Below, in pieces: positions 25,745 through 37,796 of a stretch of 64,000 nt of DNA (position 1 is its first letter; each line of letters begins with the position of its first letter). The translations under genes were made by a program, and so were the position numbers. The notes under the pieces are model-generated. The model worked only from the letters and a program-made list of their open reading frames with translations, ran no database searches and was not told the DNA's origin. The stretch comes from Bactrocera neohumeralis (taxonomy: Eukaryota > Arthropoda > Insecta > Diptera > Tephritidae): assembly GCF_024586455.1 (NCBI RefSeq), contig NC_065921.1:65163528-65227527 (forward strand). Direction: 5' to 3'.

Positions 25745-25930
25745 CTGTTTTATTTGACAAAATATCTTCAAGAAACTTGGCATGGCTTTCCAAAGGCAAC
25801 GCTATACATAATTTCCAAAAAAAAATTTCAAATCGGACTACTATAGCTGCTATAAAAACTGAAGGTCAAAATGAAGTCCTTGTGTCGGTGAAACGCCTTT
25901 TCTTGTTTGACCTGATTTCAATACTGATGC
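25745..25930. repeat. Fragment of dispersed repeat family, copy 1
   Basis: ATATCTTCAAGAAACTTGGCATGG at 25765-25785 and the ATCGGACTACTATAGCTGC...AACTGAA block match, with scattered changes, the fragment near 34.86-35.15 kb. In inverted form they match the one near 27.75-27.9 kb. There is no coding potential. I infer an old interspersed repeat family. Confidence 0.5.
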
Positions 25931-27739
25931 TTTTCAATTATTAAAATCTGATAATTTTGAAATTTTGTTTAGGTTTTTTTTTTTCAATTCGGTAATAAGG
26001 TTTTTTTTAATATTTCGCTAATATTAAAATTTAGCAATTATTGAAAAGAAAATAATACATAAAATTAAATTAGAAATGATTTAGTATAATTCATAATTTT
26101 TGTACAGTCTGGATTTTCATAATACGCCTTTTATTCTAATTAACTAATTTGCCACTATTAATTCTCCCAGTGTATGCATCAATGAATTTGCAACTACAAC
26201 ATTTTGACTGCTTTGTGTGTGGCATGAAATTTTGATTTTAGATACGAATCCGCCATAGCTGCTGTGCTTTTCTCTCATTGCTAATGTCACACAACAATAA
26301 CAACAAAAGCAATGGTAAAAAAAACACGGCTGCACAAACAAAACAAAAAACCGGAATGCCATTTTTATTGGTATTGCATTGTTGTTGTTGTACTGTGCAA
26401 CCCGTCGAATGCTTCGTACTCAAACACCGCCCCATGCACACGCACATGCTTGCATATCGCTGGCTGAGACAGACGAAGGCGAAATATCCTACATACATAC
26501 ATACATACATATGTATATAGCAGAGAGAAATTTAAATTATTTCATGTGCACGTGAGTCTCTTTGGCTTTTCACAGCAAACACACACACATGCAACCTACT
26601 AATATGTACAACATGAGAAATTATGCTGGTGTGCATGTGTTTGTGCTTCGTATGTGCTCGCGCTTCTATTGCCAATGCGGAAGGGACGCCATCTCCTGCC
26701 TATGTCCTGTTATTCTGCGGCTCGCACGCTCGCCCTTTACACGAGCTTTACACTTTTATCGAGTTTTATAAAACTGTGTGTGCAATGTGCACTTTTTAGA
26801 CCAGTTCGACTTTCACTGAGCTTGTGTTTTTTAAAACGTTTTTTTAGTAACGATTTTTGTTTATTGTTGTTGTTGTTATTATTTTTATAGCTGTCATTGT
26901 TGGCCACATTTTTGGTTTGCAACGCGCGTCCCTTTCTAGTTTGTTTGTTTTAAATGTTTGTTGTTGTGTCTCCTTGGTTTGGTGCCGTGTCACTGACCAG
27001 AAGTGCAAAATGAAAATCGAGAGTTTAGCGGGGTAGGTGAGGCGGAAAAACTTGGCAGTGCCTCACGGTCGACAGTCATCGCCCTTCTTTTAGTGGACTT
27101 GTGCTGTTACTGAATTTGTCATATTGCTGTTGTTGTATTTATTGCTTTTTCTTGTCCTTTGTCACTTTGTCGGTTAGTTTTAATTTGATTCCCCTTCCAA
27201 GTAGCACTTAACCGGCGATTATTTCCTGTTCGAAAGCTGCGGTATTTCTTCGGTAGACGAAGTTCATTGTGTGGATTCGTTAACGCACATATTGCGATTC
27301 CAACATAATGTCGTATTCGGCGGAAAGGCCATGAATATGATGTCTGTACTGCTACCTAAAGGTTATGTCGGAGCTTTATAAGAGTTTTTGAATTCTTGGT
27401 CCTTAAATTCTGAGTATTGTCAGTTAGGAGTATGACTAAAGGCTTACTTAAACTCACAGAGGTTTTCACTCCAATAACAAAGTGGATTATGTTCTTGAAT
27501 TTTATACCGAGACTTCATCGGTAGACATTTTTGTAGCCAACGAGTTGAAATTTTTGTCTAAAAGCCGGAGCTGGTCAAAATCTTTATCATTATCATATTT
27601 ATTATAGAGTGCATATAGTATGGATAGTTAAATCGATATATTAAACTGTAGGTACATATGTATAACGGAAAACATTTCCTTGCTTCTTTCGAGCCACTGT
27701 TTGACAACCTTCAAGTCAAATTAAAGTTACTTAATAAGA

Positions 27740-27930
27740 GAAAATGAACATCTTTACCTTGATTTTGATCTATCATCGATTGTATGGCAGCTATCCGCTA
27801 TAGTGGTCTGATCTGAATAATTTGTTCGGAGATTATATCGTTGCCTTGAGCCATATATTTATGGTAAATTTCGTGAAGATATTTCAAAATAAAAAGCTTT
27901 CAATTCAATGACTTGATTTTGATCCCTCAG
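27740..27930. repeat. Fragment of dispersed repeat family, copy 2, inverted
   Basis: TATGGCAGCTATCCGCTATAGTGGTCTGATC is the approximate reverse complement of the ATCGGACTACTATAGC... block near 25.84 kb, followed by TTCGTGAAGATATTTC-type sequence. It is degraded, with no frame. Confidence 0.45.
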
Positions 27931-30290
27931 TTTCTAAAGTTTGAGGCTTAGAAATAGGCAGAAATAATAACAAGATCAATAATACTCGAGAATTAGATAC
28001 ATATGTATGTATGTAGGTTGAGGATATTGAGAAAATTTTCTTTCAATCAATTCACACTTTGAACTGTTCTGAGAAAAAAGAAGTTCCCTTCTTGGTGATT
28101 TGTAAGAATATAAGAAGTCAACTGAAGAAAGCTTTCAATTAAAGTTTTAAGACCAAAATTTGGCAGCCCTATAAAGATATCACGAAGCAATACAAAAACG
28201 CAGTCAGAAATTTTGGTATTTCTAGTATGAGATAAACTTTCTTTTGAATATCAGGCAGCTTCGCGCCTCCCAATTTACGTACATGTATACATGTATGAAA
28301 AGAACTAATTTGATTTTGATCAAATATAATTTGTAATCCTTTGTCCTGGCTCGAAAAGTGCTTGGTTGGCAAATTTATTTGCTTGAAAGCACACATGCCG
28401 CTGTTTCGATAAGTACATACATACATATGTTGGTCTAATTGCATGCATTTACATATGAATGCGTGCACATAAGCAGACATACATAAGTATGTACATATGT
28501 ACGTATTTTGATACGTTAACGTAACGGTTCGGCGCTTTTTCTACGCTGCGCTCGAAACAAGTTTTCGGTATTTTCTGTTATCCGTCAAAGGCTAAGAACG
28601 GCGAACGGCGAACGACCAAGTGATTGCGACATGTATGCATGCTACTTGCATTTACAAACTCAAACACACACACGCGCACATTTTATTGTATGCTATGTGC
28701 ATATGTACATATATAAGCGCGTTCAAAGCCAAAGGATGTGCGACGGGTTCGCGCTCGAGAGCTGGCGAGAACTGGCGAGCCAAAAGCACCAACTGTGTGT
28801 ATTAGGCGTTACCTCTACCGGTTTCGAAAATGCATTTGTATGGGTGTCTACTGCGTTATGCAAGTGTGCGTTTGTAAAAGGAATTTGTGGTACGTGCTCT
28901 TTGCGTAATGTTTTTTGCGGCGGCCATGTGCACTTGGGTATTTCCAACCATTGCGCAACAACAAGAACAATGTACATACGATTATGTATGTACATACATA
29001 TGTAAGTCTGAACATACGCCCATGCGAAGTTTCATTTTATAGACACATACATACGTATGCACATAGTCCGTTCGTTTGTGTGTCAATTATGGAAATTACG
29101 CTGCTTCATTTTCCAATTCTATTCTATTGTTAATTTTTGTTGTTGTTGTTTCGGAATACAGTTTTTCTAACTACTCTTTGTTGCTTGGGCTGCAATAGTA
29201 AGTGTATGCATATGTACGTGTGCGCAAGTAAATGTGAAAATACGTGTTTCTGTTGCAGCTACTTGAATTTGAAATTAAAAAGCATTTGAATTCCGCTCAG
29301 CTGTCGCAATTATCCTTGTTGGCGTTGCGCCTGCCTTACCCAATCGCATGTCACACACATACACCTACATCCAAACGCGAGCTAGATATTTGGTGTATGT
29401 GTGTGTGTGCAGCTAGGTATTTTACGTACCATTACGTGTCCATAATTAGATTGCTTGGCATTCGCTCGTTTTTTTCGCTACAATTTCGCTGATAATTATA
29501 ATAAGCGCCTTGCCGCGCGCCACAAATGCCACAAATATGCAAAGAATTGCTTGAAACATTTCTGCCGCGTTTTCATAGTTTATGCGCTTAGCTATTTGGC
29601 GACAGGTGCTGCTCATACCTTTCCCGCTGTTCTTAGGCGTGAGGGTGTTGCTGTAATGGTAAATTGGCTGTTAATCGGTTTTATAGTGTTCGTGACGGTG
29701 TTAGGCACAAGCGCTGTGTACGTACATACATATGTATGTGTTTATATTGTAAGAAGAATACGTAAAAGGGAATTAGCAGTGTGCCCTTGCAAATTTTTTG
29801 CTCCAAAAATGCAGCTAAAAATTACAAAATGATTTCCATTCATTCAGAAGTGTTACAAACATATATGCATCGATCTAAGCTCAAACACTAGAACTGATAT
29901 TTTTTTGTAACTTTCTCAATAAGCGGATTTTGAATAGTCGCTTGAGTGCAAAAGGAGAAAAAGTCGTTTTAGACTTATTTTCAAAAAAGACTACATTAAA
30001 AACAAAAAAACTTGAGATCCATTCCTTACTGCCTATGAAGTACACTCCACTTTTATATATAATTTTGTTATCTAATTAAGCAATGATGATATTTAAATTA
30101 ATCTCTACAGAACGAAAGTAACGCTGATTACTATCTAAACAACAACAATCGTCATACTTCAATATATTATCATCGCGCTGAAAAGTAGGCAACGTTTTCG
30201 ATGATACCACGAAAATTAAATACTCTTAAATAATAATAAGAATAACTCTTGCCAACAGGTGATACTTCGGACTAAGTAGACAATTGAGAA
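27931..30290. other. Non-coding stretch, microsatellite-rich
   Basis: Several overlapping frames (60-125 codons) exist at 28.17-29.83 kb on both strands. None shows a domain, and they run over ACATACATATGTATG clusters (28415-28500, 28965-29000). Around 28515-28620 is a GC-richer patch with a tandem AACGGCGAACGGCGAACG. I cannot support a gene. Confidence 0.45.
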
Positions 30291-30299
30291 GTAAAAAAT

Positions 30300-30500
30300 C
30301 CTCTCTCGACGAGCAAAGACAAAACTCTACAAATCGTCAGTCAAGAGGCTTGGACAAAGGCATCATCTGATGATGAGCGTTCCAGAGAAAACTTTTGCGG
30401 AAGATTTATAGTCCTTTGCGCATTGGCAACGGCGAGCACCGCAGTCGGCTTGGCGGGAAAACATCTACTATGATCAGTTCCCCTACAATCAAACTATTCC
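30300..30500 (+). pseudogene. Relic of LINE ORF2 C-terminal region
   Basis: The + strand reads L-R-K-I-Y-S-P-L-R-I-G-N-G-E-H-R-S-R at about 30388-30445. This matches the R-K-I-Y-G-P-L-R-I-G-D-G-E segment that follows the reverse transcriptase domain in many insect non-LTR retrotransposons. Upstream, E-A-W-T-K-A-S-S-D-D-E fits the same region in another frame, so at least one frameshift is present. Stops follow immediately. It is a short, dead fragment with no visible 3' end. Confidence 0.6.
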
Positions 30501-30689
30501 TTCGGACCTGTAATGTCACCAATTGAAACGTCTGAATAAAGTAATCGCTCAGAAGCGACTATCTTTGGCTAATAGGACTGGAATTGTTTCCGTCAAGACA
30601 ATGCTGGGCTATACCCATCGATAGTGACTGTCCCGAAGCTCCGTGAGCTCAGTTGGGAGATATAAGGTCTATCAATAAGAATGATGTGA

Positions 30690-31220
30690 TGTTAAAATGA
30701 AATCAAACACTCAAATTTGTTCAAAATGGTTTCTGTTTTTATTTTGTAAATTTGCGTAAACCTTTGATTTAACATAATCTTAGAGAAAATAATCTAGAGG
30801 CGTTAAATCGCTTGATCTTGGCGTCCATTTGACTGGGCCATTTCTCGAAATTAACAAGTCGGCAAAATCTGCACGCAATGAAGGACATATCGTTGGAAAT
30901 AAAGATCGTCTACGTCGATTTCATTCAACTCCGGAAAAAAAGTCGTCAATACTGCTAACACAACCCCCACAAAAAGGTCCATTTTTGAGGATGCAATTGC
31001 GTTTCCTGAACCACACGAGAATTTGACTCACTCCAATAGCGACAATTTTGTGTGTTGACGAAGTTTTTAAGCCAGAAATAGACCTCATCCGAGGAAATGA
31101 TTTTTCAACATTCTTTTGGTGAACGTGAATTCGCGCAATAATTATGGACAAATTTCATGCGTTGTACGAAAGTGACATGATGAAATGGCAAACTTTACTG
31201 AACAAACTGACAAAATTTGA
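30690..31220 (-). pseudogene. Degraded mariner-like transposase, internally deleted
   Basis: The minus strand shows motifs of insect mariner-like transposases in order: S-S-D-E-V-Y-F-W-L near 31090, then N-C-R-Y-W-S-E-S-N and L-H-P-Q-K-W (about 31060-30985). After a deletion and a frame change come I-S-R-N-G-P-V-K-W and S-D-L-T-P-L-D-Y-F-L (about 30860-30785). The S-S-D-E aspartate and the P-L-D aspartate correspond to catalytic acidic residues of the family. The middle aspartate region (normally W-F-Q-Q-D-G-A) is missing. Stops and frameshifts make it non-functional. Terminal repeats were not found. Confidence 0.7.
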
Positions 31221-31525
31221 CAAAATCCGTAAACAAATAGGGCTGCCACGAGCTGTCAAAATAACGTCATCCCTGTTTGTAGACGCTGTATTATAATTAC
31301 ACCTGATAGTCCCGTCTTAACACTAGTGATTAATGTTCCTGTTACTTTCTCTGGCGAATGTTTTTGCTGAACAATTTGTCTGAAGAGTAGAAGGCATTAT
31401 GAAAATACCTTCAAACTGGCAACAAGTTCATTCTAACTTTGCTAAATAAAACCTTCAATTTAATGGATTAATTTTTACTAGACCTATTACTACATCTGTG
31501 TATAGACATACATACATACACACCT

Positions 31526-33143
31526 GCTCAAAATAATAGTTACACTATAAAACTTAGTACTCTCAATAGTTTAAAAAACTTTTTATGGGCTTTTTGACAC
31601 AAGTTATGCTGTAAGTTTAATTAAGATAATATGCCATTGCCCTTTCTAAGAGAATGAAGCATGTGAATCCCCGAGATAATGCGTATTTCAGTTTTGCGTG
31701 AATACTCAGAAAAAAAACTTGCTCAATATAATAGTTACACATAAGTGAACTTAGCTTTTTGTGAAAACAAAGTTAATTTTATCCAGGTTTTCAAGTTTTT
31801 TTTATCTGGATTGGTAAGTTTTCTTTCATTAAAGCTCAAAATGCTGAAGATAAATTAAATTATTTTTTATTCAAATGGGTCTGAAGGCACATTGCACTGT
31901 TGAAGAAGCCCGGCTGGTTTCAAACCTCAGAAAGCAAGGAAAATCGCTTCGGGAAACTGGGAAATTAATGGAAAGGTCTCTTAATTTTGTTAAAAATGCT
32001 TTAGAGCGAAAATCTTGTAGAGAGACTCGTGGAAGGCCACAAAAAACGAGCACAGTTGTTGATCGCCACATTGTAACTATTTGTAAAAAGGACCCATTCA
32101 AGTCGTCGAAGGTGATAGCAGCAGAAATTAGAAATGTAGTAAGTGCTCAAACAGTTCGCAGGCGTTTGCAAAAGACCAAGCTACCAGGACAAATAGCCAG
32201 GAATGTTCCATTAATGCGATCAAAAAATTTAGATATGGGGTGAAACTTTGCAAGAAATCATTCAGATTGGTCAGGACCTGAGGGAGTAAAAAAGTGGAGA
32301 AACATCTTATGGAGCGGTGAAACGAAAATAAATTTTTTTGGAAACGATTGTGAGAGAATTGTGCGTCGTCCAAAAGGAAAGGAGTTTCATGTTCGATTCA
32401 TAAAAAAACTGTGAAGCACGGAGGTGGAAACGTCATGGTGTGGGGATGTTTTTCTTGGTATGATGACAAAATGACAGCGTTGGAGTACAAGGAAATATTT
32501 GAAAATGTCATGATACCCTATGCTGAAGAAAACTTACCATTACGTTGGGTATATCAGCAAGATAATGACCCAAAACATACCTCCAAACTGGTTAAAAAAT
32601 ATTTTGAGGACAATAATGTTAACGTTTTGAAGTGACCAAGCCAATCCCTGGACTTAAATCCAATAGAAAACCTATAGGGAGAACTAAAAACATATTTGGC
32701 GAGATAATTTTTCTCTAACAAAGACCAATTATGGAAGTGCATACAAAAAACTTGGTATGAGATACCTAAAGAAACCTGTCAGGCTTTAATCAGTAGTATG
32801 CCCAAACGAATAAATAAAGTAATCCAAAATAATGGTGGATATACTGGCTATTAACTAAGTAATGTTAAATATACAAAGAAACTGTTTTATCATAATTTGT
32901 TTTTCCAAAATAATTGTCTTATTAAAAGTGTACCTATTTTTTTAAGCAAGTTTATTTTAGCTTTGAAATGTTTTTGGATCTACTTTTCTTTGTTTTGCTA
33001 TTTTTTTAAATGAAGTTTATTTAATTTAGCTTGTAAATATTTGAAAAATATTAGTACGTTTTCGTTTTTCCTAAAAATTTAAATAAAACTTATTACTGAT
33101 GAGCTTTACTTGAAAACGTATTGTGTAACTATTATTTTGAGCT
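31526..33143 (+). mobile_element. Tc1-like transposon with IR/DR termini, dead copy
   Basis: A perfect 20-bp inverted repeat, GCTCAAAATAATAGTTACAC, bounds the element (31527-31546 and its complement at 33123-33142). Inner direct copies lie about 195 bp inside each end: GCTCAATATAATAGTTACAC at 31721-31740, and on the right GTGTACCTATTTTTTTAAGC at 32928-32947 (17/20). This IR/DR layout is typical of Bari/Minos/Sleeping Beauty-type Tc1 elements. A TA is visible next to the right end but not the left. Length is about 1.62 kb, near full size. The coding region inside is broken. Confidence 0.9.
31875..32854 (+). pseudogene. Tc1-family transposase with multiple stops and a mutated first catalytic Asp
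   Basis: The frame opens at ATG 31875 with helix-turn-helix-type sequence (R-K-Q-G-K-S-L-R-E-T-G-K-L) and a basic R-G-R-P-Q-K motif. It runs about 122 codons to an in-frame TGA at 32241. The same frame continues with G-P-E-G-V-K-K-W-R-N-I-L-W-S-G-E-T-K. Here family members have Asp after W-S, so the first catalytic residue is Gly (GGT for GAT). After a frame change near 32410, K-H-G-G-G-N-V-M-V-W-G and Y-Q-Q-D-N-D-P-K-H-T-S carry the second Asp. L-D-L-N-P-I-E-N carries the final Glu, flanked by stops. The C-terminus S-M-P-K-R ends at TAA 32852-32854. The intact family protein is about 330-340 aa. Confidence 0.9.
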
Positions 33144-33711
33144 ATTATACATTGGTATGTACTTTTAAAATTTATTAATTCTTTTTGTTTGTTCTTAAAT
33201 TAGCTTTTATGTTACTTTTAGATGTTTTGTTATTATATTCATGTTATTATGCCCCAGTGGTTTCACCAAGGCAAAACAAAAAAAAAAACAGAAATTGGCT
33301 TATACTTTCGTATTTCTACATCGAGGTATGTCGATGTGTATGTCGGTACCAACGTTTCCCGTTTTCTTCTAACTTCAACGAAATCATTTGTGCAATATTT
33401 CATTAATCTTCCGACCACATCTAATCCAATTCCCAAGCGCCTGCCATCCAGCCATATTTATCAAGCCACGCACTCAGGCGTTTAATATGAGTAGTTAATG
33501 TAATATTTCGTTCTTTATTTTGCCAGTCGTTGAGTAAAATGAAATCCCATAATTTCGCTAAATCATCAGCAGTGGCAGCCGACCGTTTTGTAAATACTCT
33601 AATGCACATAGACAAGTATATTTGATGGTTGGATGTATGTGTAAATGTTTGTTTAGCGTTAAATTGCTGCTGTTGTACTTATGCTCCAACACAGTGTATA
33701 TATTTTATGAG

Positions 33712-34240
33712 TCTTCTGCAAAAATTCATTTTTTCTATTAAACAATTAATTTTTTACTATCTCTCCTAGTTTGATCTATTTTGCTAGTGCTATCGCCACT
33801 ATATCGGGCACATAAATCTTTTTATTGTATTATCATAATTCGCAGCATTCGTTGTAGTGTGTGCATAATAAATTTTTACCATTAATAAAAAAGTCCTCCA
33901 CACATACACACACATATCTCAAAAATGGACGTAATGCCACATACATTTATTTATTATGTATTTGTGTCTACAGTTTTGGAAATACAGCAACATATCTTCT
34001 GCAAAAATTCATTTTTTCTATTAAACAATTAATTTTTTACTATCTCTCCTAGTTTGATCTATTTTGCTAGTGCTATCGCCACTTATATCGGGTATATCAG
34101 TCTCTGCACGCGTCACAATTAATTGGTTTTTTACTATCTCTCCTAGTTTGATCTATTTTTTCTAATGTATTATCATAATTCGCAGCATTCGTTGTAGTGT
34201 GTGCATAATAAATTTTTACCATTAATAAAAAAGTCCTACA
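33712..34240. repeat. Local direct duplication of about 190 bp, second copy with internal reduplication
   Basis: The block from TCTTCTGCAAAAATTC to AATAAAAAAGTCCT occurs at about 33712-33897 and again at about 33995-34237. The left edges are offset by 283 bp and the right edges by 340 bp. The extra 57 bp come from a second internal copy of TTTTTACTATCTCTCCTAG...TTTGATCTATTT (near 34128-34160). Matches are nearly perfect, so the event is recent. There is no coding content. Confidence 0.85.
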
Positions 34241-34849
34241 CACTTACATATACATACATACCTACGTTTATTATTATATTTGTGCCCGCATATCCTTTGC
34301 ACGCGTCACGAGCCGATCTAATGTCTGGCAGAATAAATAGCATTAAAAATGCACGTAATGAAACTCACACAGCTATACAAATGTACATACATATATGAAC
34401 ACATACACATGGTATATTAATTCACGCTGTGACGCTCTTTGTTGATGCTGAGACAGTTTTGGTCACTACATTTCAGCTGCTAATGCAGAAATGAAATTAA
34501 ATCAGGTAAATATATAGTATGTGTCTGTGATAATCGAATAAAATACATACACACAGCTGCATAAAACAGATTTGGTCAAAAGTCCATGAGACGACTCTTC
34601 GGTTAGTGTCCACTTGGACTTAAGTCTTAAGTTTTCTATATACATACATACATACTATGTATGTTGATATACCACATATATATACATATGTACATACATA
34701 TATGTATATACTTATACTATGTGCATATTTATTCGCAGTCTTTCATTTCATCTAATTGATTGTTGATGTATGTATGTAGTCTACAAACGAATTTCACTGC
34801 TTAAATATGGATTCGTCATTCATTTTGATGTTTTGCTAGGATATATTTT

Positions 34850-35150
34850 TTTGAGTTGATTTAGCTATGTGCGTCTGTCTGTATATACGCGAACTAGCCC
34901 TTCCGTTTTGTAGCTATCGATCAGAAATTTTGCACATTTTTTTCTACCATACAAACTGAATGGTCGGAATCAAGTGCACTTTTGAAAAACTTTTTCATTC
35001 AGCGATATATCTTCACGAAGTTTGGCATGGATTATTATCTAAAGCAATAATGCAAACTGCGAAGGAATTGCTCAGATGTGATGACTATACCATACAGCTA
35101 CCATACAAACTGAACCATCGGAATCAAGTTCTTACAACGAATTATGGTTA
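34850..35150. repeat. Fragment of dispersed repeat family, copy 3
   Basis: It shares ATATCTTCACGAAGTTTGGCATGG and CATACAAACTGAA..ATCGGAATCAAGTTCTT with the fragment at 25.75 kb. It starts with GTCTGTCTGTATATACGCGAACTAG, which I recognise as a common tephritid interspersed sequence. Two internal sub-repeats CATACAAACTGAA.CGGAATCAAG occur (34949-34975 and 35101-35128). Confidence 0.6.
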
Positions 35151-35162
35151 AGTTAGTTTTAG

Positions 35163-35558
35163 TTAAGGGGCACATCTAGTGTGACAACCTAAAAAATGTC
35201 GATTTTTGGGAAAATATACGTGATTCAAGAATGCGCAGTACAATTTTTGAAAAAAAAAACAAATTAAATATTTTTTGAGTTATGCAATATCTCCAACGAC
35301 GCCAAAAATTTCCTCCACAGTTGCAGTGATCTTTTCATGACGATCGGATTACTTGACTTCTGTTACGAAAAAGGGGTTTAAAGATAAACTGTTATAGTTG
35401 ATTGAACTGAGAGTTTACTCTTTTAATGACTGTTACACAAAAAATATTTCAGATATCGATTGACATTTTAATATGTTATTTTTAAAGGTACAAACTATGG
35501 AAAAGCTATATGAAAGAAGTAGAATTTTTCAAAATATCACACTAGGTGTACCGCTTAT
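35163..35558. mobile_element. MITE of about 390 bp with TTAA-type target and 20-bp inverted ends
   Basis: The left end TTAAGGGGCACATCTAGTGTGA is mirrored by TCACACTAGGTGTACCGCTTA on the right with four mismatches. The left flank is a TTAA; the right is TTAT, a decayed copy. TTAA targets are typical of the piggyBac superfamily. There is no coding frame. Confidence 0.65.
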
Positions 35559-37095
35559 TGCTTTTGTCTTTTTTTTATAAATTGTGTTATTATTTTATAA
35601 TTTAAATTTTTTTATATAATTTAAATATTTTTTTGTAATTTATATTTTTTAATTATTATAAAATTATTTTTTTAATTAATTAATTTTAATTTTTTTATTA
35701 ATTTTATTAAAAAAATTTTAATTTTTTTTATTAATTTTATTAAAAAGTTTTATTTTTTAAATTTGGTTTGGTTTTTTCCTTTTTTTGATTTTCGATATAA
35801 TTTTTATTTGCTTTTTATTAAGCGCAATATATGCTCACATTTATTAGTCCGATTCATTACCAAAATATTTAATATTAGGAAAGCTGTGCTCAACATTTAT
35901 TAGTTGCTTGCGGTACTGATTGCTGTCTGTATTTACTTGCTTGCACTTATTATTTATCACGTTTCAGTCTCCCGTGTTGTTGCCTTTTGATTTTACTTCG
36001 CAATCATGGTAGTTGGATTAGGTGTTTGAAATCAAATTTGCAGCCGGATGCTATTTTGTCGTTGGCAACTAGTTTTTTTTTTGTTTGTATATTTGCTTTT
36101 TAAAATTTCATTCATTAACTTTGTTGGCTTTGCAGCTCTAAGCGCCCTTTTTTAGTCAAATCCTTTTTCATTACATTAAAAAAAATCATGTTTGCCATTT
36201 GCGCTGCTTTTAAGCTTCTCTGTTTATTATTTATTTTTATTCTTTCTTTTAATTGAATTTTGTTTGCGCTTCAAACCAGCCAAGTGCGACGCTTTGCCCG
36301 GAGGGACTCGCTATTTGTTTGCCTTCTCTTTTGCTTACTTATTTATCACACATTTTCTGCGTTCTCAACAACATTGCTTTAGCCTACGCTTGTCGGCGTT
36401 TCTATTTGATTGCTGACACACACAATTTGCGCATACATTCTCCTCATATCCTTTTTACCATTATTTCGTATATATGTATTTATATACACTTACATACTTC
36501 AACTAGCACATCCTCATGTATGTATGTATGTGTGTCGCTGCCGCGTTTGTTCGCTCAAAATTTGTTCTACTCTTTGCCATAAGGACAATGCTTCCTTCCG
36601 TGCTCGCTTTGTCAGACTTCCATTTCACTCGTTTTCGAATTTCGCGAATTCCCTTGAGTGCAGAGCCGAGCGCATACGCATCTCAGCTTCGTTTCGTTCT
36701 CACTTTGTACGCTACTCACGAAGTATCTGTGAGTAGTACTGCGCTTGTATGCGTGTATCTATATGTTTATATATGTAGCGTATTGTTGTTGTTTGCATTG
36801 CGCTGCCGCCTCCTGTCTGCATATTTTGTGTGTCGTCGTCGTTTTGATCCTGTGTTTCGTTCTTGCGCCGTTCAGGCGCTCGGCTGGGTTTCGGCCGCTT
36901 TAGCAACCCCAGCTCGTTTTAGTTTACTCGCTGATCTCAGACACGCCAGAGCCTTACAAGCTAGTACGCGTAGTGGGCTTTTAGGCTGCGGGCGTTTTGG
37001 AACAAAAGAAATAATAAGCATTCAATATTTAAACTGCATAAAAAATAGAAAAAATATATATCCATTGAGAAAGTGTATGGGCGAAAATTTGAAGG
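35559..37095. other. AT-rich block followed by pyrimidine-rich upstream region of the next gene
   Basis: 35570-35770 is nearly pure A/T with ATTTTTTTATTAATTTTATT-like runs. From 36.2 to 37.0 kb composition rises and frames up to 195 codons open, but in three overlapping frames and without domains. This is more likely upstream regulatory DNA or 5' UTR than a gene. Confidence 0.45.
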
Positions 37096-37099
37096 AAAA

Positions 37100-37796
37100 A
37101 TAATTTCAAATAAGTGAAGTACCGTTGTGCGAGAAAAAATTATATATGTAGTCAAACCAAAGATTTGTTGTTCTAAGTGCGCATAATTTTTTTTACTTAT
37201 GTATATGCATATATTAATATACATACATATATATGTGTTTTCATAGTGTGTGTGCGCGTTGACTTAACACGACTTTCGGCGACTTTTTGCGTATTGAAAA
37301 AAGCGTTTCTGTTACTTAACTCAATGAGAAACAAAAAATAACAGCAAATATTGTCAAAATCTGAAAATCAGTTTGCAAATAGAAAAATTTCGAAAAAAAA
37401 TTGTGCTGTCTGTGCAATACTCAAAAAACCAAGCGAAAAATATTAAAGAAAAGTGAAAACTGCATGCAAATATATTTTTTTATTGGCCAAGCTGCTAGCC
37501 CTAGTATTTGGCTGCTCAAACTACAGTGACCAGAGTGTACAGAATTCTCTTCAATTCGCTGGCGCATATCACGCTTAAATAATTTGCGTTGCGAAAAATG
37601 TGCAATAATCAGCTAGAAAAGCGCTGCTGAAGTCGCTGCACGCAGCCAACTAGAAACTTATACCAAAAACAACAATAACAACATATTAACACAAGCCGCC
37701 GTTTTGGGGTATAGCGAAGTTGTGCAACAACAGCAAAAAGGATCCAAACGCGCTACCACTAAGGAGCAAAGCAAAGTTTTTGAATATGACATAAAA
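37100..37796 (+). other. Probable Kdm4B 5' UTR exon
   Basis: The sequence from about 37.25 to 37.80 kb has the A-rich, CAACAA/AAGTGAAA-rich look of fly leaders. It contains no long frame and ends in a good donor, CATAAAA|GTGAGT (GT at 37797-37798). The nearest strong acceptor downstream, on the same strand, is TTCTTTTGCAG at 41802, just before the Kdm4B start. The 5' end is not determined; a TCAGTT near 37368 is one possible initiator. The splice is inferred. Confidence 0.5.

Noticed and set aside
33421..33615. 64-codon minus-strand frame that looks fairly protein-like (W-L-D-K-Y-G-W)
   Set aside because: Too short, no flanking exons or domain recognised; insufficient support, although an old transposon remnant is possible.
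34600..35000. Possible CRISPR-like or regularly spaced repeats in TACATA-rich DNA
   Set aside because: Spacing is irregular and units are simple tetranucleotides; this is eukaryotic microsatellite DNA.
36516..37103. 195-codon + strand frame before Kdm4B
   Set aside because: Overlaps two other + frames of similar length over pyrimidine-rich DNA; the peptide is Leu/Cys/Val-rich without structure. Better read as upstream or leader DNA.
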